64,000 bases of DNA from Halospina sp040196175 (GTDB lineage: Bacteria; Pseudomonadota; Gammaproteobacteria; Pseudomonadales; Oleiphilaceae): NCBI RefSeq assembly GCF_040196175.1, contig NZ_JBEFNF010000005.1, positions 124,001 to 188,000 of the forward strand, in the 5' to 3' direction. Shown in pieces: positions 48,219 to 58,836 of this stretch. A model generated the notes under the pieces. It was given only the letters and a program-made list of their open reading frames with translations, made no database searches and was not told the DNA's origin. Position 1 is the stretch's first letter; the number at the start of each line of letters is the position of its first letter. The translations under genes were made by a program, and so were the position numbers.

Positions 48219-51200
48219 ATGCGCCGGTTCATGCAGGCCTGGTGGGAACACAGCGGGCTTTCGGCGGAGCATGGCGGCGGCGAGAGTGCCCGACTCGCAT
48301 TGGTGGACAAGAATCTGTTCGAGGACTGGTTGGAGCTCCAGATGGTGGCCTCATCCGTGGCCGCCCGGCACCCCGAGGTTCTGTTCCGGCTTAATCAGCT
48401 GCTGTCACAACTGACCCAGTCGGAATACCACGACCGCAACAACCCACTGGCACCCATGGCGCTGTGTCAGGCACTGCAGTACAGCATGGCCCGTGGTGGC
48501 TACGAGGCTGCGGCCAAGCCTTTTCTTAATCAGGCTTTCGAGGAAGCGTTGGAGACATGCTGGAGCCGAGCGATGCACACGCTCGAGTCAGCCATGATCG
48601 CGCAAGGGCTGAGGGTGCTCCGGTTGGAAGAGATGCCCATTCGCTGGCGCACCCAGCCTGTCCAACCGCGTTCCTTACGGGTGAACGACGACGGCGCTGC
48701 TTCCGGGGTGGCTGGTGACATCGAAGGCGGCATGGCTGCGGGTACTGGTGGCAACGGAACCGTGCTTCGGTTAATCAGTCTGCAGCGCGATCCCCAGTCC
48801 TCGGACCCGGAAGTCGGATCAGAGAGCGCCTCCGCCATTATTGCGGCGGTTCACAATGAGCTTCTGGCAGCTCTGGAGCACACAGACGGCAACCTTGAGG
48901 CTGCACTGAGCAGGGCCATGGAAGCGGATCCCGCCAGCGCCGATAAGTTGACTCCGGCGCACTGGGACCAGGTCCGCCTTGTGGATCGCTTATTTGCCGC
49001 AATGGACCAGCTTGAGCACCTGCCGCACAATCTGCGCGCGCTGCTGGATCGCCTGCGGGTTCCGGTACTGCAATTGATCCTGAATGATCCGGATTTCCTC
49101 GATGATCCCGGCCATACCGCCCGCAGTCTGCTGAATCAGCTGATGCAGCTGTGTGTGGCGGATAAGGGATCAACCCGGCATCTCAGTGAAACCGTCAGCA
49201 GTGTGGTTGAGCGGCTCACCGCTCGCCCTTTGCCTTCTCCCGAAACCCTTGAGGTGGTTGCGGCTGAACTCCTAGAGCTGGTTCAGCGTCAGGAACGGGC
49301 CTTTATGCGCAACGCTGACCGCATTGCCCGTAATCACGAAGGGCGTCAGCAGCTTGAGCGTGCCCGCTGTGCCATACAGCGTCGTATCCGGGCGTCGCTC
49401 GCTGGCCACGAGGTTCCCATGATTCTGCTCGATCTGCTCGCCGCGGGGTGGGAGCAGAGTCTGGTGATGGCCCTGCTCAGGGAGGGAGCGGAGAGCGAAG
49501 CTGTGATCGAGCGTTTTGAGGTGATCCTGCAGATCCAGGCCTGGCTTGGGCGCTACAACCAAAGAGCGGGTTCGAGCCTGGAGCGCGAGCTGGAAACACC
49601 GGCATTGCTGGACTTTCTGGAACGGGAGTTAGCCAGTTCCGGGGAGCCGGGCCGGTATCAGGGCGTGGTGCGGCGGTTGGGCGCCCAGCTGCGGGCGGAG
49701 GAACGCCCGGACTTCGTTTGGCTGGCATCCTATCCGCTGGGTGAGCCCCCGGAACCCGAGAAGCCGGAAAAACCCGCAGCGTCTGATGCGGGCCGCTGGG
49801 GCCGGCGAGCCCGCGAGATGACGGTGGGCGACTGGGTCGAACTCGTCGATGAAAAGGGGGACAACCGCCGTGTGCGACTCGTCTGGGTTGGCGATGATGC
49901 CTATCGCTTTGTATTCCTGACCCCGGAGGGATTGCATGAGGTGGAATATGGATTTTCGGAGATGGTGGAAAGCCTGGCCACAGGGCGTATACAACTTGTG
50001 GAGGCGGAAGATGTGGCCTTCGTTGATCAGTCTCTTTACGCGATTGTGCAGGATCTCTATCGGGAGATGGCTTTCCGGGCCACCCATGATCCGCTGACAG
50101 GTTGTTTTATCCGTCATGAGTTTGAAAAACACCTGGGACGCCTAGCACGGCAGGCAGGATCGGCTGAGGCCGCCGGTACACTACTGGTTGTGGATGTCGA
50201 TCAGTTCAGCGTTATCAATGCCAGCTACGGCACCCGTGCGGGTGACGCCGTACTCAGGGAGCTTGGAGCCCTCCTCGAGGAAGAGGCTGCGCTGCAGGGG
50301 GCGGAATCCGCCGTTGGTCGCCTGGGAAGCAACGAATTTGCTATTGCCCTGCAGCCCATGCCCATGGAATTAGGGTTGGATCTCGGAGAGCGGTTACGCC
50401 GGCGTGTAGCGGAGCACGGTTTCCGGAGCCAAGGCGTGGGCTTCGGGGCCAGTGTGAGTGTAGGCGTTGCCCTGTTTGACGGTACGAGCAAAGAACCGGA
50501 TGCGCTTCTGAATGCGGCGGGGCTTGCAGTGGAGGCAGCACGCAGGGCTGGCGGTGATAATATCCGGTTCGCAGGTGAACACGAACAGGAACGGCGGCGG
50601 CATGTGCTGGGATGGATTCCGCGCATTGACCGTGCCCTGGAAGACGGCACCCTGACACTGCGCGGCCAGCGGATTATGCCGCTTCACGGAGAGGGCCCGG
50701 GGTCCATTGAGGTTCTGCTGGGAATCAGGGACGATCAAGGGGCATCCGTTTCACCCCAGCCTTTTATGGAAGCCGCCGAGGAGTCGCGGCGCGTGGCGCG
50801 CGTGGATCGCTGGGTGGTTGAGCGCACCCTGGAATGGATGGCGGATCACCCGGAACAGGTGGCGGGGCTTGGCGCCGTCAATATCAATCTATCCGGCGCC
50901 TCGCTGAACGATGATGGTTTTCTGGTGAACCTTGAACAGCGGCTGCGCGAGACGGCGGTCCCGCTGGACCAGCTCTGCTTTGAGGTCACGGAAACGGCAG
51001 CTGTGGCCAACCTGCATTATACCGCGGAATTCATGCGTGCAGTGCGGCATCTTGGGTGCCGTTTCGCGCTGGATGACTTCGGTACCGGCCTTTCCTCCTA
51101 CGCCTACCTTCAGCAGCTGCCCGTGGATGCCCTCAAGATGGACGGCGTATTTATACGTGACCTTAATCAGGAGTTGACCCATTACGCCATGGTTCGTTCC

Positions 51201-51353
51201 ATCAACGAGCTGGCCCATTTCCTCGGCCTGAGCACTATCGCGGAATTCGTTGAGGATCTGGAAACCGTGGAGACCCTGAAGGAAATCGGCGTTGACTACG
51301 CCCAGGGCTTTGGCATCGCCCGCCCTCGATCGCTTGATTTGCGACAGCCGTAA
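48219..51353 (+). CDS. DUF1631-GGDEF-EAL protein (c-di-GMP phosphodiesterase type)
   Basis: A 1044-aa reading from the first in-frame ATG; the true N-terminus probably lies in the preceding PilZ frame. DUF1631 covers about residues 1-560. The GGDEF domain is degenerate: GSNEF at 703-707. The EAL domain keeps its catalytic set: EVL at 831-833, INLS, FEVTET, FALDDFGTGLSSYAYL, LKMDG, AEFVE and QGFGIARP. It should therefore hydrolyse c-di-GMP, with GGDEF as a regulatory module. It lies between two envelope motor operons, which hints at control of one of them. Confidence 0.9.
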   Translation: MRRFMQAWWEHSGLSAEHGGGESARLALVDKNLFEDWLELQMVASSVAARHPEVLFRLNQLLSQLTQSEYHDRNNPLAPMALCQALQYSMARGGYEAAAKPFLNQAFEEALETCWSRAMHTLESAMIAQGLRVLRLEEMPIRWRTQPVQPRSLRVNDDGAASGVAGDIEGGMAAGTGGNGTVLRLISLQRDPQSSDPEVGSESASAIIAAVHNELLAALEHTDGNLEAALSRAMEADPASADKLTPAHWDQVRLVDRLFAAMDQLEHLPHNLRALLDRLRVPVLQLILNDPDFLDDPGHTARSLLNQLMQLCVADKGSTRHLSETVSSVVERLTARPLPSPETLEVVAAELLELVQRQERAFMRNADRIARNHEGRQQLERARCAIQRRIRASLAGHEVPMILLDLLAAGWEQSLVMALLREGAESEAVIERFEVILQIQAWLGRYNQRAGSSLERELETPALLDFLERELASSGEPGRYQGVVRRLGAQLRAEERPDFVWLASYPLGEPPEPEKPEKPAASDAGRWGRRAREMTVGDWVELVDEKGDNRRVRLVWVGDDAYRFVFLTPEGLHEVEYGFSEMVESLATGRIQLVEAEDVAFVDQSLYAIVQDLYREMAFRATHDPLTGCFIRHEFEKHLGRLARQAGSAEAAGTLLVVDVDQFSVINASYGTRAGDAVLRELGALLEEEAALQGAESAVGRLGSNEFAIALQPMPMELGLDLGERLRRRVAEHGFRSQGVGFGASVSVGVALFDGTSKEPDALLNAAGLAVEAARRAGGDNIRFAGEHEQERRRHVLGWIPRIDRALEDGTLTLRGQRIMPLHGEGPGSIEVLLGIRDDQGASVSPQPFMEAAEESRRVARVDRWVVERTLEWMADHPEQVAGLGAVNINLSGASLNDDGFLVNLEQRLRETAVPLDQLCFEVTETAAVANLHYTAEFMRAVRHLGCRFALDDFGTGLSSYAYLQQLPVDALKMDGVFIRDLNQELTHYAMVRSINELAHFLGLSTIAEFVEDLETVETLKEIGVDYAQGFGIARPRSLDLRQP

Positions 51354-51452
51354 CACTCCGGATTGCCAGTGGGTGACCTGTCCCACATCCCGTCCTGATC
51401 GCGCTTGATAGACTGCCTTCCGCCTTTCCCAGTAATCCGGAGTCTGGAGGTT

Positions 51453-52514
51453 ATGGCGATCCGGTTGATTACGCTTTCTGTCCTGTTGTGTGCCCTTTGT
51501 GCCCCGTCTGTGCTGGCCTCTTCGCTGGAGCGTGCGCGCCAGGCGCTGGACGAGGACACACCCGGTCGGGCTGAAGCTATCCTATCCGGTAATGTTTCCT
51601 CTGGAAACGTGGACGAGGCGCAACAGGACGAACTCTTCTTCCTGCTGGCGAAAACCGCGCGCTACTATGAGCACTTCAGTGAGGCCGGCAACCAGCTTAA
51701 CCGCATCAGCGATCCCTTCTGGGGTGGCATGGGGTATTTCAATCTGGCCATGGCGTATCTGGAGCGTGAATCGCTGAGCCGTGCACGGGTTGCGTTGCGG
51801 GTTGTGCGCTCTCTGGCTGCTGGTGAGGCGTCACTACGCGGCGCAGACCTGGTCAGCCGGGCGCATATAGCCGAGGGGCTGCTGGCTCTTCGCGAAGGCG
51901 ATCCGCAGGGCGCACAGCAGGCCTTCGCCCGTGTACGCACCGACAGCACGCTGGTAAGCGAGGGACTCTATCTGCTCGGCATCGCCCGAGCCCGTAATGG
52001 CAGACTGCATCGCGCCCTTCAGACCTGGCAGCGGGTCGAACGCTTTCCGGTGGCCTGGCCCGGTGTGGTGGAGGCGCGCTTGGCGCGCGTCTGGGGGTAC
52101 AGCGAATCCGGTTATCATGATGAGGCCCTGGCGACGGCGGAGCGCAACCATACTTATCTTGAGCGCGGCATTGAGGAACTGGATAGGCTGCGCGAGCAGG
52201 TGAGGACGCAGGGAGTAGCGCGGCTGATCCGTTCCGATCTGGAGGGCGACCGGGATCTGGTGGCATTCCTGCGCGACAGCCGCAACCACGCCCGTTCGCC
52301 ATTAATCGCCTGGGTCCTGGAATACGTGGCCGACGGGGGTGACCCTGAGGCGGATCCCGCGGCGCTGGATTCCGGATTCCTGGCGTTCCTCGAACGCGAG
52401 CGCGAACAGCTGGTGGCGTTCCGGGACCGCAACCTCAGGCAGCAGGCCCTGGTCTATGAGCAGCTGGCACTACGGCAGACGGAACGACCAGTGCAGCGGG
52501 GAAGCTGGGAATGA
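51453..52514 (+). CDS. Exported TPR-like protein of envelope-motor operon
   Basis: A 353-aa protein with a signal peptide (VLLCALCAPSVLAS, about residues 9-22) and helical TPR-like repeats (LLAKTARYYEHFSEAGNQLN, GLLALREGDPQGAQQAFARV). It is the first gene of an eight-gene, same-strand operon in which nearly all starts overlap the preceding stop. ATG 51453 follows a GGAGG site (51446-51450). No enzyme motif is seen. A periplasmic scaffold role is inferred. Confidence 0.85.
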   Translation: MAIRLITLSVLLCALCAPSVLASSLERARQALDEDTPGRAEAILSGNVSSGNVDEAQQDELFFLLAKTARYYEHFSEAGNQLNRISDPFWGGMGYFNLAMAYLERESLSRARVALRVVRSLAAGEASLRGADLVSRAHIAEGLLALREGDPQGAQQAFARVRTDSTLVSEGLYLLGIARARNGRLHRALQTWQRVERFPVAWPGVVEARLARVWGYSESGYHDEALATAERNHTYLERGIEELDRLREQVRTQGVARLIRSDLEGDRDLVAFLRDSRNHARSPLIAWVLEYVADGGDPEADPAALDSGFLAFLEREREQLVAFRDRNLRQQALVYEQLALRQTERPVQRGSWE

Positions 52515-55312
52515 AGTGTGTTGCAAGTATGCTGAGTGTCTGCATCGCTGTGCTGCTCATGACCGGCGCCGGCGGGGTCCAGGCAACGGTGCTCCTGCAG
52601 GAGGGGGCGGCAACCCTCGGGGATCTCAGCCCCATTGTCATCAGAACGGGTGATGGGGATATGCCGGAGACCTCCCTGGAGGAGGCGGTTCATCGCCATG
52701 TCCGTGTATTCCGGCGCGCGGATGATCCGCTGGTACGGGTGCATACACTCAACCGCATTCAGAATCTGCAAGCCCGCTTTGGTGGGGCGCTGGGGCTGTC
52801 CGAGGCAGCGTCAAAGCGCCTGCACCGGTCGGCACTGACGGATTTTGAGACGCTGCTGACCGAGGCCACGGGCAAGCGTGAGGCTGAGCTTCTGTACGAG
52901 GCGGCCCGGGCCAGTGATCTTGCCGGCCAGAAACGGCGTTCCGTGGCGTACCTGGAGCGGATTCTGGACGAACACGGTGAATCCGGTTTCGTGGCGGAAG
53001 CCGCCTTCCGAACGGGTGAGCACCGGTTCAGTGAAGGCCGTTACGCCGGAGCCGCAGACGCCTTCAGGAGGGCTCACGAACAGGGAGCTGATAACGGCTT
53101 CCGTAATAACAGTCTTTACATGCTGGGATGGAGTCATTTTCTGGATGAACGGGCCATGAGCGCGGCTGGGCTGTTCCTGCGTTTTCTGGACCGCTATCAC
53201 GACAAGGGCAGCGGGTTCGATGCGATCTCGGGCAAAGACGCGGAACAGGTGGCGGACGCCCAGCGAGTGCTCAGCCTCATCGCCACCTATGGCCGCGGCC
53301 CGGAAACGCTGGCGGGTATTCTGGATACCCACGGAGAGCGGCCCTATGTTGCCACTCTCTATGAGCACCTGCTGCGTTTCCAGCGCGAGCGTGGGGATCA
53401 CCGGGGCAGCGTTGCCACCGCCGAAGCCTTCCGTGAACGCTATCCGGACCATCCAAAAGCGCCCGCGATGCTGACCGAGATAGTCGCAAGCTGGCGACTG
53501 GCGGGTAATAGCGCGCGGATGCGCGATGCCATGGGAAAGGCGGTGGCAGATCATGCCACGCCGGATGCCATGGTGCGGTTGGAGCTGCCAGTGCGTCGCA
53601 AGGTAATGGGCTATCTGCGCAGGCTGGGCGTGTGGCATTACACCCAGGGGCAGACCCTGGAGGAGGCTGAAGCCCGCCGCCATTATCGAGACGCATCCCG
53701 GCGGCTGCTTCAGTATGCCGATCGCGCCGAGCGTTTCCGAGCGGGAGCGGATCTCATGGGTACAGGAGCTGGCTATATGGTTCTGCTCGCCGGGGATGCC
53801 GCCAAGCGTGGCGGTAGAACCAGCAGTGCTGCCGGTCTCTACGAACGGGCTGCCTGGTCCGAGCCGCCTTTTCCGGGAGCCGGCGAGGCGGCTTACGCCC
53901 TTGTCCAGATCCGCCATGACCAGTGGCGTCAGCAGGACACAAATGGAACCCGGAGTCGGCTGATCGGCGATGCGCGCCGTTTTGTCGAAACCTTTCCCTG
54001 GCATACGGATATCAATGGCATCAGACAGGTGCTGGCCAATCGGCTTTATGAAGCCGGGAAGCATGCGGAGGCTCGTCGTAGGGCGCAGGTCCTCGTCAAA
54101 GCTGATGCCACCTCCGACCAGCGCCGGGCAGGCTGGATCCTTCTGGGGCAGCTCCGTATGGCGGCAGAGGAATACGCGGCTGCCGCCAGTGCCTGGGCCG
54201 AGGTGCGCGCACTGACCCCGGCTGATGATGAGCGGCTGGGCAATTTCCGGGAGCGCCATGGGCTGGCTCTGTATAGGGAGGCCGAGCGCTTACGCAGCGA
54301 TGAACAGCCCAAACAGGCGCGGCAACATTTTCAGCAGGCTTATGCGGCGGCCCCGGGAACGGATGTGGCGGCAAGCGCCCGTTTTGATGAAAGCGGTCTG
54401 GTTCTGGATAGGGGGCGATGGGATGAGGCTATTCGTCTGCTTGAAAGCTTCCGGGACCGTTTTGCGGATCATGAGCTGGCACCGAGGGCGGTGGAGCGCA
54501 TTGTCCACGCCCACCAAGAGGCCGGGCGTCCGGGAGCGGCTGCGGATGCCATGCTCGCGGCAATCCCCGAGGATCTGGATGCGCAGGAGCGCTGGACCTA
54601 TCGTCTGAGAGCTGCGCGCTATTACCGCAAGGCCGATCGCCTGCCGGATGCGGTGGCGCTGTATCAACGCTACCTGGCAGAGGGGGTCGACCACCTGGGA
54701 GGGCATACCTTTCAGCAGGAGCGGCGGCACGAGTTGGCATTTATGCAGAAGGAGCTGGGCCGTGAACAGGCGCTCGGCGATACTCACAGGGCCATTGTCG
54801 AGGCGCAAGACGACGTCCAGGCAACCGGTGGCGGTGCCCGTCTTGCCAGCGAGAGTGCGCTATGGCTGGGGCGTCGCGCCGCCCATGAGTTTGAGGCGAT
54901 CGAACTGGGTGCGCCGCTTGAGCAATCCCTGGCGCGCAAGCGCGAGGCTCTGGCGCAGGCACTGGACTGGTTCCGACGGGCGGAACAGTTCGGTATAGCG
55001 GAAACTGCCACTGAAAGCACCTACCGCATGGCGGAGCTCTATCGTCAGCTGGCGCAGGATGTGATGAATTCCGAGCGACCGTCGGGCCTGACGGAGCGCC
55101 AGGCAAGTCAGTACGAAATGCTGCTTGAGGAAGAAGCCTATCCCTTTGAGGAGAAGGCCATCGAACTGCACCAGCGCAACCAGGAACGGATATCCAAGGG
55201 ACACTGGAGCGGGTGGGTCAGTCGTAGTCTTGAAGGCTTGGCGGATCTATTCCCAGCCCGTTATGAGCGTGATCTTGAGTGGACGGAGGCTCGCTATGAA
55301 GCGGCGCGCTGA
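52511..55312 (+). CDS. Large exported TPR protein of envelope-motor operon
   Basis: A 933-aa protein with a signal peptide (MLSVCIAVLLMTGAGGVQA, about residues 7-25) and many TPR-like helical repeats throughout (VAEAAFRTGEHRFSEGRYAG, SLYMLGWSHFLDERAMSAAG, RHGLALYREAERLRSDEQPK, FDESGLVLDRGRWDEAIRLL). It resembles in kind the large TPR proteins of the Myxococcus Glt envelope complex; direct homology needs a profile search. It overlaps the previous gene by 4 bases and the next by 17. Confidence 0.85.
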   Translation: MKCVASMLSVCIAVLLMTGAGGVQATVLLQEGAATLGDLSPIVIRTGDGDMPETSLEEAVHRHVRVFRRADDPLVRVHTLNRIQNLQARFGGALGLSEAASKRLHRSALTDFETLLTEATGKREAELLYEAARASDLAGQKRRSVAYLERILDEHGESGFVAEAAFRTGEHRFSEGRYAGAADAFRRAHEQGADNGFRNNSLYMLGWSHFLDERAMSAAGLFLRFLDRYHDKGSGFDAISGKDAEQVADAQRVLSLIATYGRGPETLAGILDTHGERPYVATLYEHLLRFQRERGDHRGSVATAEAFRERYPDHPKAPAMLTEIVASWRLAGNSARMRDAMGKAVADHATPDAMVRLELPVRRKVMGYLRRLGVWHYTQGQTLEEAEARRHYRDASRRLLQYADRAERFRAGADLMGTGAGYMVLLAGDAAKRGGRTSSAAGLYERAAWSEPPFPGAGEAAYALVQIRHDQWRQQDTNGTRSRLIGDARRFVETFPWHTDINGIRQVLANRLYEAGKHAEARRRAQVLVKADATSDQRRAGWILLGQLRMAAEEYAAAASAWAEVRALTPADDERLGNFRERHGLALYREAERLRSDEQPKQARQHFQQAYAAAPGTDVAASARFDESGLVLDRGRWDEAIRLLESFRDRFADHELAPRAVERIVHAHQEAGRPGAAADAMLAAIPEDLDAQERWTYRLRAARYYRKADRLPDAVALYQRYLAEGVDHLGGHTFQQERRHELAFMQKELGREQALGDTHRAIVEAQDDVQATGGGARLASESALWLGRRAAHEFEAIELGAPLEQSLARKREALAQALDWFRRAEQFGIAETATESTYRMAELYRQLAQDVMNSERPSGLTERQASQYEMLLEEEAYPFEEKAIELHQRNQERISKGHWSGWVSRSLEGLADLFPARYERDLEWTEARYEAAR

Positions 55313-55892
55313 ATGGCTGGCGGTTGTCATCATAGTGCTGCTGGCCGGTTGCGCGGGTATGGAACCGGCGACGGACAGCAGGCGCGTGCCTGAAAGGGTG
55401 GCGCTGGTGACGCTGCCACTAGATGGGGCGGATCGTGAGCGGCTGGCACAGGTGCAGCGGGAGCTTGCCGACGGTAACCCGGAAGCTGCCGGGCAGCAGC
55501 TGGCATCGGTGGAGGCGGATCATCGGTTCAATCCGGAGGTTCTGATGCTGAGGGCCATGGTGGCGCGCCACAACAAAGAACCGCGACGAGCGATCCGGGC
55601 GCTCGAGAGACTGCTGCAGCAGTCTCCGGATGAGGCCGCGGCGGCCAATGATCTGGCGCTGCTCTATCGCCAGAAGGGGCGTATTGAAGAGGCAGCAGGC
55701 CTGTTGCGCGCCGCGCTGGAGGCCAATGCCGGGAATCCGCGCCTGCATTACAACCTGGCGGTTCTTTCCGAACTCTACTTACTGGATCTGGAACAGGCTC
55801 TGGCCCATTACCGGCGTTATCAGGCGCTGACCGAAACCAAAGATGAAGAAGTGGGTCTGTGGATCCGGGATCTGGAACGGAGGGTGGAATGA
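55296..55892 (+). CDS. TPR lipoprotein of envelope-motor operon
   Basis: A 198-aa lipoprotein with lipobox LLAGC (Cys19) and at least three TPR units (VEADHRFNPEVLMLRAMVAR, AANDLALLYRQKGRIEEAAG, NPRLHYNLAVLSELYLLDLE). It is probably anchored in the outer membrane. The ATG at 55296 overlaps the previous stop region by 17 bases; longer in-frame readings from 55125 run through the upstream gene and lack a signal peptide at their start. Confidence 0.86.
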   Translation: MKRRAEWLAVVIIVLLAGCAGMEPATDSRRVPERVALVTLPLDGADRERLAQVQRELADGNPEAAGQQLASVEADHRFNPEVLMLRAMVARHNKEPRRAIRALERLLQQSPDEAAAANDLALLYRQKGRIEEAAGLLRAALEANAGNPRLHYNLAVLSELYLLDLEQALAHYRRYQALTETKDEEVGLWIRDLERRVE

Positions 55893-56197
55893 GAAAACAG
55901 CCGGCCACCGCGCTGACACTCCTGGTGCTTCTGACCCTCCCGGCAGTAGCCCAGAACGATAATCAGGGTATCCGCATCCGGGGCGTGGATGAGCGCCCGG
56001 GCGTGATGCACCTGATGCCCTGGCGGCTGCCCAGGGATGCGCCAATGCAGGAACCCCGGGCGGAGCAGGGGCGTCTCGGCGACCTTCTCCGCCCTGTCGA
56101 TGACCAGAGCTACCGCCGCTATCTCAGATACCGCAGTGATCCCGGCACGCTTTTGAAAGTGTTGCCGGAGACTGCCTCAACCGGAGAGACACGTTGA
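55889..56197 (+). CDS. Small exported protein of envelope-motor operon
   Basis: A 102-aa protein with a clear signal peptide (ATALTLLVLLTLPAVAQ, about residues 6-22). The mature part of about 80 residues is rich in Arg, Asp and Pro, with MHLMPWRLPRDAPMQEP (about 40-56) and YRRYLRYRSDPG. No family is recognised. It starts within the previous stop (ATGA) and sits directly before exbB, so it may be a periplasmic adaptor of the motor. Confidence 0.75.
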   Translation: MRKQPATALTLLVLLTLPAVAQNDNQGIRIRGVDERPGVMHLMPWRLPRDAPMQEPRAEQGRLGDLLRPVDDQSYRRYLRYRSDPGTLLKVLPETASTGETR

Positions 56198-56892
56198 CCA
56201 TGCAGACACCGACACCCAACGCGACGGAGACCCCATTGATGGAAATTGCAGTCCGATTCTTCCAGGACGGTGGACTGTTCATGATCCCCATCGCCCTGAT
56301 CCTGCTTATCGGCCTTGCCATTGTGCTGGAGCGGCTGATCTATCTGCAGCTTGCTCGGCGGCGTAACCGGGTGGTCTTTGAGTCCGGTCTGTGGCCGCTA
56401 TTGCAGAAAGGGGAGTTCCAGAAAGCCTCCAAGGCGGCGCGTGAGTCCGGCGCGGAAGTTGGTGAAATGGTGGCAGCCGGTCTGGCCCGGTTCCGTAACA
56501 GTCAGTCCCGTTCGGATGTGGAATACGCCATGGAGGAAGGGCTGATGGAAGTACTGCCGCGCTTCGAGAAACGCACACCCTACCTGGCGACCCTCGCCAA
56601 CGTGGCAACACTGCTCGGACTTCTCGGGACCATCATGGGCTTGATATCGGCGTTCACCGCCGTGGCGGACGCGGATCCGGCCAACAAAGCCAGCATGCTT
56701 TCGGATAGTATTTCCGTGGCCATGAATACCACGGCCTTTGGCCTGATGTCCGCCATCCCGCTGCTGCTGGCGCATGCCTATCTCCAGACCCGCACCAATG
56801 AAATGATCGACAGTCTGGAAATGGCGGGGGTCAAGCTTCTCAACCTGATCTCGGAAACTCAGGCGGGCAGCACGGCGCGCAGCGAAGGGTGA
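56194..56892 (+). CDS. ExbB/TolQ/AglR-like proton-channel protein
   Basis: A 232-aa protein with three membrane helices (about residues 26-49, 133-155 and 172-192, including ANVATLLGLLGTIMGLISAF and NTTAFGLMSAIPLLLAHAYL), as in ExbB, TolQ and AglR. It is the stator channel of the second motor. TTG 56194 overlaps the previous stop and has GGAGAG 5 bases upstream; ATG 56200 is the alternative start. It has no TtpC-like periplasmic domain. Confidence 0.9.
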   Translation: MTMQTPTPNATETPLMEIAVRFFQDGGLFMIPIALILLIGLAIVLERLIYLQLARRRNRVVFESGLWPLLQKGEFQKASKAARESGAEVGEMVAAGLARFRNSQSRSDVEYAMEEGLMEVLPRFEKRTPYLATLANVATLLGLLGTIMGLISAFTAVADADPANKASMLSDSISVAMNTTAFGLMSAIPLLLAHAYLQTRTNEMIDSLEMAGVKLLNLISETQAGSTARSEG

Positions 56893-56901
56893 GGCAGGTT
56901 C

Positions 56902-57423
56902 ATGAGACGACGCCGACATCGCCGCCAGACGGCGGAAGCCGAGCTGAACATTACGCCCTTCCTCAACCTGATGATTGTTCTGGTGCCCGTGCTGTTGCTG
57001 AGCATGGTCTTCACCCAGACGCGCATCCTGGAGCTGAGCTTCCCGCAAGCCGGTGAGCGCCTTGATGAGATGGTGGAGAATAAGCAGGAGCTGGCGCTTT
57101 ACGTGGTGATTCGTGATGGAAGCCTGGAGGTGGGGGACCGCAATGGCGGTGTGCTCCAGCGATTCGAGCCGAAGGCGGAAGGAGAGCCGGATTTTGCCGG
57201 ACTGCGCGAGCTGCTCAAAGGGGTGAAAGAGCGGTTTCCTGAGACCCGCGACATCCGGTTGCTCGCGGGGTCGGAAACCGACTACCAGACGCTGGTAACC
57301 ACCATGGATACCGTTCGGGGCTATCCTGAATTTGTGGCGACGGATGTGGTAACCGCGGAGCTTTTCCCGGAGATCGCTCTGGGAGACGCGCCGGCACCTG
57401 CTGGTGAGGAGGCAGGCTCATGA
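56902..57423 (+). CDS. ExbD-like protein lacking the membrane Asp
   Basis: A 173-aa ExbD/TolR-type protein. The N-terminal membrane segment reads ELNITPFLNLMIVLVPVLLL (residues 14-33), with Asn22 exactly where ExbD has its essential protonatable Asp. A periplasmic domain follows (ELALYVVIRDGSLEVGDRNG, about 67-86). It presumably pairs with the next ExbD, which has the Asp. It has a very basic start (MRRRRHRR). Confidence 0.88.
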   Translation: MRRRRHRRQTAEAELNITPFLNLMIVLVPVLLLSMVFTQTRILELSFPQAGERLDEMVENKQELALYVVIRDGSLEVGDRNGGVLQRFEPKAEGEPDFAGLRELLKGVKERFPETRDIRLLAGSETDYQTLVTTMDTVRGYPEFVATDVVTAELFPEIALGDAPAPAGEEAGS

Positions 57424-57907
57424 AGGAATCCCGTCGGGCCCGCCGCATCCAGCGCCATTACCGGCGTATGAATCGCCCCGGAGGCCTTAATCTAACCGCA
57501 CTGATGGACATCTTCACCATTCTCGTTTTCTTCCTGATGGTGAACTCCTCAGATGTGCAGGTGCTCAAGGAGGACAGTGATATCCAGTTGCCCCGTTCCA
57601 AAGCGGAGCAGGTGCCCGAGAGTACCCTCCGTGTGGTTGTGGCCGGCGAGAGCATCCTGGTGGGTGGCCGTGAGGTCGCGCGGCTGGAAGGGGTGAGCGA
57701 CGGCGAGGGCGGTGAGGTCATTATGGACCTTCAGGCGCATCTGGCCGGGCGCCCGGAGGCCGGGGAGGACGCCGGTGCCATGATCGTGGCGGATCGCAGC
57801 CTGGATTACGCACGCCTGCGCCCGGTCATGCGCAGCGCGGTGAACGCGGGCTACACCCGGCTTCACCTTGCCGTGGAGGCCGTGTCGGACAGTGAAGGAG
57901 GTGCGCC

Positions 57908-57911
<4 letters not shown>
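57420..57911 (+). CDS. ExbD-like protein with intact membrane Asp
   Basis: A 163-aa ExbD/TolR-type protein. The membrane helix LNLTALMDIFTILVFFLMVN (residues 23-42) carries Asp30. A periplasmic domain follows (STLRVVVAGESILVGGREVA, about 62-81). Its start overlaps the stop of the Asn-type ExbD by 4 bases, so the two subunits should be made in equal amounts, consistent with a heterodimer inside the ExbB pentamer. Confidence 0.9.
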
Positions 57912-58831
<920 letters not shown>

Positions 58832-58836
58832 GGGCT

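Noticed and set aside
52811..54259. 482-codon open frame on the - strand across the large TPR gene
   Set aside because: The + strand gene has a signal peptide, repeats and coupled neighbours; the antisense frame has none of these.
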